36,917 bases of DNA from Chloroflexota bacterium (GTDB taxonomy: Bacteria; Chloroflexota; Chloroflexia; Chloroflexales; Chloroflexaceae): NCBI GenBank assembly GCA_030550625.1, contig JAUQOZ010000066.1:1-36917 (forward strand), given 5' to 3'. Made by a program: the position numbers and the translations under genes. Positions 1-7,133 of the stretch are shown one piece after another. The notes beneath the pieces were generated by a model. That model saw nothing but the letters and a program-made list of their open reading frames with translations, had not been told where the DNA came from and did not search any database. Positions within the stretch are counted from its first letter, which is position 1. Each line of letters opens with the position of its first letter.

Positions 1-21
1 GTTGCTCAGATATACCTTTAT

Positions 22-45
22 GGAGTGCGGCAGTGAAGCTGCCGC
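22..45. repeat. Intergenic palindrome, family A, copy 1
   Basis: GCGGCAG (27-33) and CTGCCGC (39-45) form a 7 bp hairpin with a 5-nt loop. The left flank GGAGT (22-26) continues the arm found complete in the copy at 1637-1665: GGAGTGCGGCAGT here is the exact reverse complement of the right arm there. Copy 1 therefore looks like a decayed member of the same dispersed family. It may act as a terminator for a gene left of the window. Confidence 0.55.
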
Positions 46-108
46 TGGTCACGGCGGGGTACGCCGATCTATATCCATCTACACGGTGGAAGCGCTCATA
101 CAAAACCT

Positions 109-137
109 GTGCAAAATCATTGCAAACGTGGTATGCT
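109..137 (+). promoter_or_regulatory. Possible extended -10 promoter for the 195-1079 gene
   Basis: TATGCT at 132-137 is preceded by TG one base upstream (129-130), an extended -10 arrangement. The hexamer at the -35 position (109-114, GTGCAA) is a poor match with a 17-nt spacer. Two GCAAA direct repeats lie in the spacer. A GGAG ribosome site at 181-184 fits the ATG at 195. Confidence 0.35.
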
Positions 138-194
138 GATTCCAAGCAAACCACGTTTTTCGTTTACCAACCTAACAGATGGAGTATGTGATAG

Positions 195-1079
195 ATGACC
201 GCCACACTGACCGATCCACAGGCTACGCGCCGGTTTGAAATCCGCGAAGAATACCGCAGCGGCCCTGACGGGTTGATGCGGGCTTGGATCTCATCGCCGC
301 AACAAGGCTTGCCGGTGCTACTGATCCACGGCTATGGCGCACTCATCGAACACTGGCGTCCGGTGATGCGTCCTATCGCCAGTGAACACACCCTCTACGC
401 GATTGATCTCTACAATTTTGGCTATTCAGCCCGGCCCGCGGGCCGTCCGAGCCGCGAGCGATGGGCGGCGCAGGCGGCAGCCTTCATTCGCGACACCATT
501 GGCCAGCCTGCCGTGGTAGTTGGCCATTCGATGGGGGGCGTGGTCAGCGCCCAACTGGCCCGCGCCTACCCCGATCTGGTCAAGGCGCTCGTACTGGTCA
601 ACAGTTCAGGCGCGCAGTTGCAGGCCCGCCCGCTCAGCCTCATTGACCGGCTCATGCTCGATGCGATTGGCGCACCATTGATTGGCGAGACGCTAGCCGG
701 TGTCTTCGGCAATCGCTGGGGTGTGCGGCAAGGCTTGCTCTCGGCCTATCACCGCAAAGAGTGCGTCACGCCGGAGTTGGTGGAGACGTTTAGCGGCCCG
801 TTGCGCCGCTATGGCGCCGGTTCGTACCTCAAGGTCAGCCGCGAATTCGCCAATCTCGTGCTCGATCTCACGCCGGGCGAGATTCAGGCGCCCACGCTGC
901 TGATCTGGGGGGCGGAAGACCAGTCGATTCCGCCGGCCCATGCCGAGATCATTAAGAAACGGATGATCCCGCACGCCGAGATCAAAATCATTCCTGATAG
1001 CGGCCATTGCCCCTTCGACGAAACCCCGCAAGCCTTCCTCGACATTCTGTTGCCGTGGTTACGGCAATTGCCCGCTTAA
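195..1079 (+). CDS. Alpha/beta hydrolase
   Basis: A 294-residue serine hydrolase of the alpha/beta fold, without a signal peptide and so probably cytoplasmic. The oxyanion-side motif HGYG lies near residue 45, the nucleophile elbow is G-H-S-M-G-G with Ser112, and the likely acid and base are Asp242 (in GAEDQS) and His271 (in DSGHCP). Length and motif order fit the large esterase/haloalkane dehalogenase-like group. The substrate cannot be told. It is the first of four such hydrolases in the window; the other three lie within the chlorosome cluster, but this one is separated from it by two genes. The ATG at 195 has a GGAG site ten bases upstream. The gene converges on the hemoglobin gene, and both share one hairpin. 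Confidence 0.85.
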   Translation: MTATLTDPQATRRFEIREEYRSGPDGLMRAWISSPQQGLPVLLIHGYGALIEHWRPVMRPIASEHTLYAIDLYNFGYSARPAGRPSRERWAAQAAAFIRDTIGQPAVVVGHSMGGVVSAQLARAYPDLVKALVLVNSSGAQLQARPLSLIDRLMLDAIGAPLIGETLAGVFGNRWGVRQGLLSAYHRKECVTPELVETFSGPLRRYGAGSYLKVSREFANLVLDLTPGEIQAPTLLIWGAEDQSIPPAHAEIIKKRMIPHAEIKIIPDSGHCPFDETPQAFLDILLPWLRQLPA

Positions 1080-1084
1080 TGTTA

Positions 1085-1114
1085 GATCCGTCGTCGTTAC
1101 GGCGACGACGGATC
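1085..1114. terminator. Bidirectional hairpin between convergent genes
   Basis: A perfect 12 bp inverted repeat, GATCCGTCGTCG (1085-1096) and its complement (1103-1114), with a 6-nt loop. It begins six bases after the stop of the plus-strand hydrolase. On the minus strand one arm encodes the last residues (DPSSP) and the loop holds the stop codon of the hemoglobin gene. There is no clear T tract, so it may act through Rho or by protecting 3' ends. Confidence 0.65.
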
Positions 1115-1486
1115 CCACTGGTTCATCATCGCCTGTGCTGCATTACGAAAATATTCGGCCATCACGCTGCGGGCTGGTTCCGGCACGCCAGCCTCATCGA
1201 GCGCGGCCAGCATATGTTCGAGCCATGCATCGCGTTCGGCTGGCCCGATCGGGAACGGCGCGTGCCGCATGCGCAATCGTGGGTGGCCGCGTCGTTCGCT
1301 ATAGGTGCGCGGGCCGCCAAAATATTGCATCAGAAAGAGCCGTTGGTGCTCTTTGCCCGGCTCAAGATCTGCTGGGAACATGGGGCGGAGGCGCGGGTCA
1401 GCCTCCACCCGCGCATAGAAGCTATCAACAATCCGGCGGAAGGTTGGTTCGCCGCCGATCTGCTCATAAATAGTTGGTTCGCTCAT
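1097..1486 (-). CDS. glbO: Truncated hemoglobin, group II (GlbO type)
   Basis: A 129-residue 2-on-2 globin. The distal Tyr (B10) is Tyr24 in DSFYARV, the QYFGGP motif typical of the family is at 54-59, the proximal heme-ligand His (F8) is His75 in RMRHAPF, and the group II Trp (G8) is Trp88 in DAWLE. Group II proteins bind O2 and other diatomic gases tightly and are linked to oxidative or nitrosative stress. In a phototroph that meets oxygen, a protective role is plausible but inferred. The gene stands alone on the minus strand, and its C-terminal codons form one arm of the terminator shared with the convergent hydrolase. The start at 1486 gives the usual length; its ribosome site is weak. 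Confidence 0.9.
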   Translation of the reverse strand: MSEPTIYEQIGGEPTFRRIVDSFYARVEADPRLRPMFPADLEPGKEHQRLFLMQYFGGPRTYSERRGHPRLRMRHAPFPIGPAERDAWLEHMLAALDEAGVPEPARSVMAEYFRNAAQAMMNQWDPSSP

Positions 1487-1636
1487 GGGAATGCCTGCAC
1501 TATATGATCATCGCTGCTGCGCCGGCGACGGCGCTGTTTTTATGCTACCATAAATCTGTTGGTTTGCCCGTATGCTGTCTCATCAAACGATACCAATGAT
1601 CGTTGTGGCGAACCTTGTCAGTAAGCTCTTCACTAT

Positions 1637-1665
1637 GGAATGCGGCAGTTTGACTGCCGCACTCC
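1637..1665. repeat. Intergenic palindrome, family A, copy 2 (best copy)
   Basis: Arms of 13 nt (1637-1649 and 1653-1665) surround a 3-nt centre TTG, with one position that would be a G-U wobble as RNA. The core is TGCGGCAGT / ACTGCCGCA. It lies 20 nt before the start at 1685, so it would sit in that gene's leader or mark the end of an upstream unit. The same core occurs at 27-45. Confidence 0.6.
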
Positions 1666-1684
1666 GTATTAGACACCAGCCACT

Positions 1685-2560
1685 ATGACCTATCCCACCC
1701 TGTCTATTGCTACTGAACGCCTGCGACTCACCGTGCTGGCCGCTGGCGGGCCGCGCATTCTCGGCTTGCAGCTTGACGGCGGCCCCAACCTCTTGGCCGA
1801 AACACCGGCGGCGCGTTGGGCGACACCGTGGGGCGAGTTTGCCTTGCTCGGCGGCCACCGGCTTTGGCATGCCCCCGAAGCCTTTCCGCGCAGCTATTGG
1901 CCCGATCTGGCTGGGCCAGAGGCCGAGCTCATCGATAATGGCGTTATCTTGCGCAGCGCCGTTGATCCGGGCGGGATTGCCAAAACGATCGCTATCACGC
2001 TTGATCCATCACAACCGCGCGTGCATCTGCGCCACACCCTGACCAATCATGGTCTGTGGCCGGTGGAATTGGCGCCATGGGCAATCACCCAACTGGCGCC
2101 GGGCGGGGTAGCGATCTTGCCGCTGCATGATGGCCAGCCGCCGGCGAATCCGCTCGTGCCTGATCGCCAGATCGCCTTGTGGCCATACACCCCGTTGCCT
2201 GACCCACGCCTACGCCTTGCCGCTGATCACATCCTCATCGACACGTCGTTAAGTGGCCCGCCGGCCAAAATCGGCGCGCATAGCCCAGCCGGTTGGTTAG
2301 CCTATCTGCATCATGGCGTAGCGTTTCTCAAGCAGGTTGCCTATCATCCTGATCAAACTTACCCTGATCGCAATAGCAACCTCGAAATCTATTACGACCA
2401 AGGCTGTACCGAATTAGAAACGCTTGCGCCATTGCAGCGCTTAGATCCCGGCGCCGCTGTGACGCACGACGAGGTATGGCTCGTAGCGCCATGCCCAAGC
2501 CACATAGATCGCGAAGATCTTTTCAAAACCCTCGCCAAAATGGCAGCGGAGCTGGTATAA
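1685..2560 (+). CDS. Galactose-mutarotase-like protein (DUF4380-like)
   Basis: A 291-residue protein that looks like the aldose-1-epimerase/mutarotase superfold. The N-terminal third has the typical run of beta strands, with a GGHRLWHAPE motif at about residues 58-67, which I associate with DUF4380-type proteins. A strand-rich middle follows with HTLTNHG and W-A-I-T-Q segments, and a late Asn-Leu-Glu-Ile-Tyr-Tyr segment resembles the substrate-side strand of mutarotases. No signal peptide is visible. The substrate is unknown; a sugar or sugar-like compound is the natural guess from the fold. It stands alone, and a family A palindrome precedes it. The superfamily call is moderately secure; the catalytic role is not. 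Confidence 0.6.
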   Translation: MTYPTLSIATERLRLTVLAAGGPRILGLQLDGGPNLLAETPAARWATPWGEFALLGGHRLWHAPEAFPRSYWPDLAGPEAELIDNGVILRSAVDPGGIAKTIAITLDPSQPRVHLRHTLTNHGLWPVELAPWAITQLAPGGVAILPLHDGQPPANPLVPDRQIALWPYTPLPDPRLRLAADHILIDTSLSGPPAKIGAHSPAGWLAYLHHGVAFLKQVAYHPDQTYPDRNSNLEIYYDQGCTELETLAPLQRLDPGAAVTHDEVWLVAPCPSHIDREDLFKTLAKMAAELV

Positions 2561-2828
2561 TAACGGCGCGCAGTGCAGAGTAATAGCAGATATGACATGG
2601 GCAGGCAGTTGCAGCGCGATGCTGTTCGTGGCGTGATAGCGATTGCCTCGTTGCAAATCATACCACGAGGAATCTTGCTCTCCAGTGCGAAGAAACGGAG
2701 CGATTGAGCCGTTATATTGCAAGAAGCAGCCATGCTGCACTGCGCCAACATGACCGCGATAAGGCGCTGTACATCATCAGAATGCGGTAAGGTTGTGATC
2801 TCTTTCTGATACATATGAGTAACATTTG
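2561..2828. other. Unassigned intergenic stretch before the chlorosome cluster
   Basis: No convincing gene was found here. Reading frames on the minus strand run through it into the opposite strand of the mutarotase-like gene, and the peptide resembles no family I know. The base composition is a little more AT-rich than the neighbouring genes. A short GCAGC/GCTGC palindrome (2715-2745 area) is the only structure noticed. It may be a decayed gene or an upstream regulatory region. Confidence 0.4.
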
Positions 2829-2857
2829 TTGACACTTGCCGATATTCGTGCTACTAT
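2829..2857 (+). promoter_or_regulatory. Sigma-70-type promoter of the chlorosome cluster
   Basis: TTGACA at 2829-2834, a 17-nt spacer and TACTAT at 2852-2857: a consensus -35 and a 5/6 -10. Transcription would start near 2864, about 137 nt before the ATG at 3001. It is the only strong promoter seen upstream of ArsA-like 1 and csmA, so it probably drives the long gene run. Confidence 0.75.
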
Positions 2858-2863
2858 TGCGGT

Positions 2864-3000
2864 ACAGGCCAAAATCAGCCGAATGGTAGCGGGTTTTGGC
2901 TTTTAAGCAAAAACTCCATGTGGTATTCGATCGTAACCTCTGGACGCCGCCACGGCGGCGGTCGATGACAGCCGAGCAGTAAGCTCCTGGAAAGGCCCTG
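2864..3000 (+). promoter_or_regulatory. Structured 5' leader of the chlorosome operon
   Basis: Two hairpins occur in the predicted leader. The first has arms GCCAAAATC (2868-2876) and GGTTTTGGC (2892-2900), 9 bp with one U-G pair. It begins within about five bases of the predicted RNA end and is followed by TTTT. The second is a GC-rich 6 bp stem with a CACG loop (2945-2960). A ribosome site GGAAAGG (2989-2995) follows. The 5' hairpin could stabilise the RNA, or, with its short T run, act as a weak attenuator. No known riboswitch class was recognised. Confidence 0.5.
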
Positions 3001-4200
3001 ATGCGCACTCTGATCTTCACCGGAAAAGGCGGCGTTGGCAAAACAAGCGTCGCGGCAGCAACGGCCCTCCGGGCTGCGGATCGTGGCTTAAAGACGTTGG
3101 TGATGAGCACCGATCCGGCCCACTCGCTGGCCGACTCGCTCGATCTCGAGGGGCCGCTCGGCCCTGAACCCGTTCGGATCACCAAGAACCTTGACGCGCT
3201 CGAGGTCAGCATTTACCACGACATCGAGAGCAATTGGGGCATCGTGCGCGAACACTTCGCTCAGCTCATGGCCGAGCAGGGCGTGCAGGGCATTTTAGCC
3301 GATGAGATGAGCGTCTTGCCGGGCATGGAGGAGGCGTTTCCGCTCATCCGGATCAAGAAGCACAAGGAGCGCGGCGATTACGATCTGCTGGTGATCGACT
3401 GCGCGCCGACCGGAGAGACGCTGCGGCTGCTCTCGGCTCCCGAAACGTTCAAGTGGGCGATTAATATGCTGCGGGGCGCCGAGCGGTTTGTGATCAAGCC
3501 GATCCTCCGCCCGATGAGCAAGATTAATCCGACCCTCAATAAGATGGTCGCGCCGCCAGAGGTGTACGAGGCGGTTGATGATATGTTCCGCCAGTTGGAG
3601 GGCGTGACGGCGACGCTGGCTAACCCGCTTGAGACCTCGATCCGGTTGGTGATGAACCCCGAAAAGATGGTGATCAAGGAGAGCCAGCGGGCGTTGACCT
3701 ACCTGTCGATGTATGGCATGACCGTCGATATGGTGGTGGTCAACAAGATTTTGCCGCTCGATCAAGACAGCGGCTATCTGAACCACTGGCGCGATGTGCA
3801 ACAGCGCTATCTGCAAGATGTCGAGCACTCCTTTGTGCCGTTGCCCATCCGGCGGGTGCCGTACTACCCCGAAGAGGTGGTGGGGCTTGAGAAGTTGCGC
3901 CAAATGGGTGACGACATCTATGGCGACATGGATCCGACCGCTGTGCTCTACGATCGCGCGCCGCTTGATATTTCCAAGGTCGGCGATAAGTATTATCGGG
4001 TCAAGATCCGGTTGCCCTTTGCCGACGTTTCCCAGCTCGATCTGTATCAGAATGGGGATGAGCTGGTGGTGCAGATCGGCGATTTCCGGCGAGTGTTGAC
4101 GCTGCCGACCAGTCTGGCCGGCCTCGAAGCTGGTCAGGCTGAGATGGAGGGCGAGTGGTTGAGTGTGCCCTTCATGGCGCCGCAGATGGCGTCGCGCTAA
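3001..4200 (+). CDS. ArsA/Get3-like ATPase 1 with C-terminal HSP20-like domain
   Basis: A 399-residue deviant-Walker P-loop ATPase of the ArsA/Get3 family. The signature KGGVGKT is at 9-15, switch I contains STDPAHS with Asp38, and switch II is D-C-A-P-T-G at 133-138. The C-terminal 65 residues (from about 330) form a beta-rich module starting YYRVKIRLPF that matches the HSP20-like domain found on some ArsA proteins. The protein has essentially one Cys, inside switch II, and lacks the metalloid-binding cysteines of arsenite pumps; no arsB-like gene is nearby. It is therefore unlikely to work in arsenic export. Get3 relatives deliver hydrophobic proteins to membranes, and this one is the first gene before csmA. 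A role in chlorosome protein targeting is inferred. Confidence 0.85.
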   Translation: MRTLIFTGKGGVGKTSVAAATALRAADRGLKTLVMSTDPAHSLADSLDLEGPLGPEPVRITKNLDALEVSIYHDIESNWGIVREHFAQLMAEQGVQGILADEMSVLPGMEEAFPLIRIKKHKERGDYDLLVIDCAPTGETLRLLSAPETFKWAINMLRGAERFVIKPILRPMSKINPTLNKMVAPPEVYEAVDDMFRQLEGVTATLANPLETSIRLVMNPEKMVIKESQRALTYLSMYGMTVDMVVVNKILPLDQDSGYLNHWRDVQQRYLQDVEHSFVPLPIRRVPYYPEEVVGLEKLRQMGDDIYGDMDPTAVLYDRAPLDISKVGDKYYRVKIRLPFADVSQLDLYQNGDELVVQIGDFRRVLTLPTSLAGLEAGQAEMEGEWLSVPFMAPQMASR

Positions 4201-4223
4201 GGCGGCCTTATGGTGGGGTTTCT

Positions 4224-4239
4224 CGGAGGCATGCCTCCG
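4224..4239 (+). promoter_or_regulatory. Perfect 16-nt palindrome between ArsA-like 1 and csmA
   Basis: CGGAGG-CATG-CCTCCG is a perfect palindrome 24 nt after the ArsA-like stop and 44 nt before the csmA start. As RNA it is a 6 bp stem with a CATG loop; as DNA it is a possible dyad operator. It could mark an RNA processing point that separates csmA message from the upstream gene. No clear -35/-10 pair was seen in this 83-nt gap. Confidence 0.55.
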
Positions 4240-4269
4240 GTGACCTAAATATGGGGAGTTCGCATTGTT

Positions 4270-4277
4270 AAGGAGGT
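4270..4277 (+). promoter_or_regulatory. Near-perfect Shine-Dalgarno of csmA
   Basis: AAGGAGGT at 4270-4277 with a 6-nt spacer fixes the csmA start at ATG 4284 rather than at the in-frame GTG at 4278, which lies just after the site. The csmN gene has an equally strong AAGGAGGTG (16265-16273), consistent with very high translation of chlorosome structural proteins. Confidence 0.85.
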
Positions 4278-4283
4278 GTGTGC

Positions 4284-4526
4284 ATGGCGACGAGAGGCTG
4301 GTTCTCGGAGTCGTCGGCGCAGGTGGCGCAGATCGGCGACATCATGTTCCAAGGCCACTGGCAGTGGGTCTCGAATGCGCTGCAGGCCACCGCGGCCGCG
4401 GTTGACAACATCAACCGCAATGCTTACCCGGGCGTGTCCCGGAGCGGCTCGGGCGAGAGCGGCTTCAGCAGCAGCTCGAGCAATGGCTTCCGTCCGAAGC
4501 GCATCCGCTCGCGCTTCAACCGCTAG
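4284..4526 (+). CDS. csmA: Chlorosome baseplate protein CsmA precursor
   Basis: An 80-residue precursor. After Met removal the protein begins ATRGWFSESS, as in the purified C. aurantiacus protein. The amphipathic helix contains the G-H-W-Q-W motif with His25 (counting Met), the conserved BChl a ligand of CsmA proteins, and NRNAYPG follows near residue 50. The known mature Chloroflexus form is about 51 residues, so the Ser/Gly/Arg-rich tail here (about residues 52-80, ending RSRFNR) is a pro-peptide that must be removed by an unidentified protease. CsmA dimers form the paracrystalline baseplate that passes energy from BChl c to the membrane. The gene lies between a palindrome and a strong 3' hairpin, which probably set its high message level. 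Confidence 0.97.
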   Translation: MATRGWFSESSAQVAQIGDIMFQGHWQWVSNALQATAAAVDNINRNAYPGVSRSGSGESGFSSSSSNGFRPKRIRSRFNR

Positions 4527-4537
4527 GTTGGCGGGCA

Positions 4538-4569
4538 GGCGTGAGGCGCGCTGCTCGCCGCCTCACGCC
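4538..4569 (+). terminator. Strong hairpin just after csmA
   Basis: A perfect 11 bp GC-rich stem, GGCGTGAGGCG (4538-4548) and its complement (4559-4569), with a 10-nt loop, starts 12 nt after the csmA stop. There is no T run, so it is more likely an RNA 3' stabiliser or a partial attenuator than a full terminator, since the next gene begins at 4587 with no promoter between. Confidence 0.65.
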
Positions 4570-4586
4570 GATCCCTTGGGAGCGTT

Positions 4587-5705
4587 ATGATTAACCTGCT
4601 CTATTACAGCCATACCACCGTTCCAGCTCACCTCGAAGAGATTACGCGGCTTGATGTGCTCGATCCTGATGAGCAGGTGCTGGTCGCGGTTGATGGCGTG
4701 CTGCTCGATCGGCAGGGGCGCCGGCTGAGCGGCCCCACGCTGCACGACTATTGCCTGATTACCGATTTGCGGGTGGTGTTGTGGGCGCGTGATTATGGGC
4801 GTCATCTGTGTTTTGCGTTTCCGTTGAGCGAATTGACCTTGATCGATGGCCGGGGCGTTGATCCGATTCACGGGATGGTGACGCTCGGCTTTAGCGCACC
4901 TGATGCCGAAGAGCAAGTCTTTACCCTCACGCTGGTGCCGCAAGCGTATGTGCCGGCGTTGATGATCTTGTTGCGCACGGCGGCTGAAACAGCGCGCGCG
5001 GCGTTGGCTGCCGGCATGGATGCCCGCCAAGCGGCGCCTGAGGTGATGACGGCGCTCGGCGCGGCGATTTATGGTTCCGAAGATGCGTTGCGTCCCGATG
5101 AAATGCCCTATCGTTGGCCCGGTGGTGCGCCCCGCACGCCGGCGACGCCAAATGCGCCCTTTGTGATTGATCCGGCGAATTTGCCGCCTAATCAAATCTT
5201 TACCGCCGGCCGTCTCGCCCGTTCAGCGTGGGATACCCTGCGCCGCACGTTGCGCGAGGCGGATTTGCCGTTTGACTTGAGTCCGGCCAGTATCCGTGAA
5301 TTGACCGAAGCAATCCGTGCTGTTAATGACTTAGTCCAAACTGTGGCCAATAATCCTGCTGCCCAGCAGATGGCGATGGCGTTTTTAAATCGCCAAGCGG
5401 CTGCGCGTCAAGCCCAAGCTGAACCGGCGGCGTCACCGGTCGTCGAGCCACCGGTGGCAGAGCCGCCTCCTGCGCGGCCGGCTGGGCCACGTTATCACGA
5501 AATACCGTTGCGCCGGCGCACTCCGGCGCCACCGGAAACGCCAGCGTCGCAACCGCCAGCGCCAATCCCGCTGGCCAAGCGGGCGCCATCCATCGAGATG
5601 CCGGATCGGCGTGAAATTCCGCTCCGCCGCCGGAGCGCGCCGGTTCGCCGCGCGCCGCTCGCAGCGTTGAGCGGTTCGGGTGATGCCGATCACGATCAAG
5701 CATAG
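4587..5705 (+). CDS. PH-like domain protein with basic Pro-rich tail, paralogue 1
   Basis: A 372-residue protein of unknown function. The N-terminal 130 residues have the pattern of a bacterial PH-like domain: a DPDEQVLVAVDGVLLD strand pair, an RRLSG turn, then LITDLRVVLWARD. The middle (about 205-275) is helical and amphipathic. The tail is Pro/Ala-rich and carries two copies of an EIPLRRR motif (about residues 310 and 345). The gene at 5749 encodes a clear paralogue with the same order. No signal peptide or membrane segment is visible. Lying directly after csmA, it could be a cytoplasmic-side chlorosome protein or assembly factor that contacts lipid or another basic-tail partner; this is inferred from context. 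The ATG at 4587 has a GGGAG site. Confidence 0.75.
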   Translation: MINLLYYSHTTVPAHLEEITRLDVLDPDEQVLVAVDGVLLDRQGRRLSGPTLHDYCLITDLRVVLWARDYGRHLCFAFPLSELTLIDGRGVDPIHGMVTLGFSAPDAEEQVFTLTLVPQAYVPALMILLRTAAETARAALAAGMDARQAAPEVMTALGAAIYGSEDALRPDEMPYRWPGGAPRTPATPNAPFVIDPANLPPNQIFTAGRLARSAWDTLRRTLREADLPFDLSPASIRELTEAIRAVNDLVQTVANNPAAQQMAMAFLNRQAAARQAQAEPAASPVVEPPVAEPPPARPAGPRYHEIPLRRRTPAPPETPASQPPAPIPLAKRAPSIEMPDRREIPLRRRSAPVRRAPLAALSGSGDADHDQA

Positions 5706-5719
5706 CTGTTGTTAGCATT

Positions 5720-5735
5720 GGCGGTCACAACCGCC
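5720..5735 (+). repeat. Small hairpin between the PH-like paralogues
   Basis: GGCGGT-CACA-ACCGCC is a 6 bp stem with a tetraloop, ending 2 nt before the AAGGAG ribosome site (5738-5743) of the next gene. It could tune translation or processing. Its GGCGG/CCGCC core resembles other intergenic palindromes of the window. Confidence 0.45.
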
Positions 5736-5748
5736 CTAAGGAGCAGGT

Positions 5749-7086
5749 ATGAGCCCATTTCTCGGTGTCAATGTGAGCATGGCGAGCGTCGAGGAATTGC
5801 GCCAGCGCGATTTGCTGGACGAAGGCGAGACGCTGCTCGCTCTCTTCGATGGTACGTTGCTCGATGAGAATCGCCGCCGGGTTGGCGGTCTTGCGCTGGC
5901 TGATTTTGTCGCGTTGACCGACCGCCGGCTGATTCTGTGGGCGCGCGGCTTCTTTAACGATACCGTCGATGGTTTTCCTTGGAGCGATGTCGATGTGGTG
6001 CGCGCCGAGACATGGGATCCGTGGCATGGTCGCGTCAGCCTTGCGCTGCGCATTCCGGCGACGCCGCCGCGCAAGCGCCGCGTTGCACTCGGCGAGGTGC
6101 AAGACCCCGGCCAACCTGAGCGGGTGATTGTGAATACGCTCGATTATATGCCGGCGGAAGATGTCGATATGCTGGCCAAGATGGTGGCATGGGTCGGTGA
6201 CCAAGTGTTGGCTGGCGTCAGCGGTGAAGAGCTGGTGAAGGCCTTTGAGGCCGAGTTCCCAGCCGTGGAACGCAAGCCGCTCCCGCCGTTCTTTATGAGC
6301 GAGCCGGCTCCGCCGCCAATGCCGGAACCAGAGCCGAAGAAGCCGGCCAAGAAGCCGTGGTGGAAGTTTGGCGCTGCCGAGGAGGAAGAGCCTGCTCCCG
6401 CTTCACCCAGTAATCTGATCGCAGCCTACGAGAGCCAGCGCGGTGGCGCTCCGGCTGGCGCAGCGCCAGCGCCGGTTGGCCCGTTGCCAACCTTGCCCGA
6501 ACAACCCAATATGTACGAGGTGAGCCGGTCGTTGCGCTTGATGCTTGAGGTGCCACGCGGGTTGGCGCGCGGTCTGCGGCGGGCAAGCGAGATCGTGAGC
6601 GGCGCGACCGAGTTGCTCAACAATATGCAGGATCCGCGCGTGCGCCGTAATGCGATGCGCGGTATCTATTACGCTGCTGCCCAGCAAGAGGCGGAAGGCG
6701 GGCCGTTGGCTCCGGTGGGGCCAGTAGTGCGCGCTGCCGTCCGGTTTGCTGAACCACCCGAACAGCCACAAAGCGCCGAGCAACCGGTGCAGCGCCGGAT
6801 TGCGGTGCGGGCCACGGTACGGCAAGCAACGCCTTCGCCAGCGGCTGCTGAACCAGCGGCATCGCCGGCGCCGGCGGCTGAACCTGCCAGCCCGCAACCG
6901 GTGCGCCGCGCCATTAGCGTGCGCCGGGTTGAGCCGCCTGTCGAGGAGAATGGCTCGTCGATGCCGGTGCGCCGCGTGGTGGTCAATCGCACCGACCGCT
7001 CTGCCGCAGTCAGTGGCAGCGGCGCCGGTATGCCGGCGCGTGAGCCGCTCAATGGCCGATCGGATGATGAGCCGGAAGCGCAGTGA
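5749..7086 (+). CDS. PH-like domain protein with basic Pro-rich tail, paralogue 2
   Basis: A 445-residue paralogue of the preceding protein. The N-terminal domain aligns by eye: LLDEGETLLALFDGTLLDEN, a GGLALADF turn, then LTDRRLILWARG and WSDVDVVRAE. A Pro/Glu/Lys-rich linker (about 180-215) is followed by an amphipathic segment (about 255-310, with RGLRRASEIV and NNMQDPRVRRNA) and a long Ala/Pro tail with repeated basic motifs (RRIAVRA, RRAISVRR, VRRVVVN). No catalytic motif is visible. The two proteins probably arose by duplication and may form a heteromer. The position between csmA and the second ArsA-like gene points to chlorosome biogenesis, but this is not shown by sequence. AAGGAG lies 5 nt before the ATG. 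Confidence 0.75.
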   Translation: MSPFLGVNVSMASVEELRQRDLLDEGETLLALFDGTLLDENRRRVGGLALADFVALTDRRLILWARGFFNDTVDGFPWSDVDVVRAETWDPWHGRVSLALRIPATPPRKRRVALGEVQDPGQPERVIVNTLDYMPAEDVDMLAKMVAWVGDQVLAGVSGEELVKAFEAEFPAVERKPLPPFFMSEPAPPPMPEPEPKKPAKKPWWKFGAAEEEEPAPASPSNLIAAYESQRGGAPAGAAPAPVGPLPTLPEQPNMYEVSRSLRLMLEVPRGLARGLRRASEIVSGATELLNNMQDPRVRRNAMRGIYYAAAQQEAEGGPLAPVGPVVRAAVRFAEPPEQPQSAEQPVQRRIAVRATVRQATPSPAAAEPAASPAPAAEPASPQPVRRAISVRRVEPPVEENGSSMPVRRVVVNRTDRSAAVSGSGAGMPAREPLNGRSDDEPEAQ

Positions 7087-7133
7087 TCGAACGTGGGCGG
7101 GGGAATAAGGTTGCAGCAGGCGAATGAGGCACT

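Noticed and set aside
2392-2835. Minus-strand reading frame of 147 codons upstream of the chlorosome cluster
   Set aside because: Part of it is the opposite strand of the mutarotase-like gene, the peptide resembles nothing known, and no ribosome site is seen.
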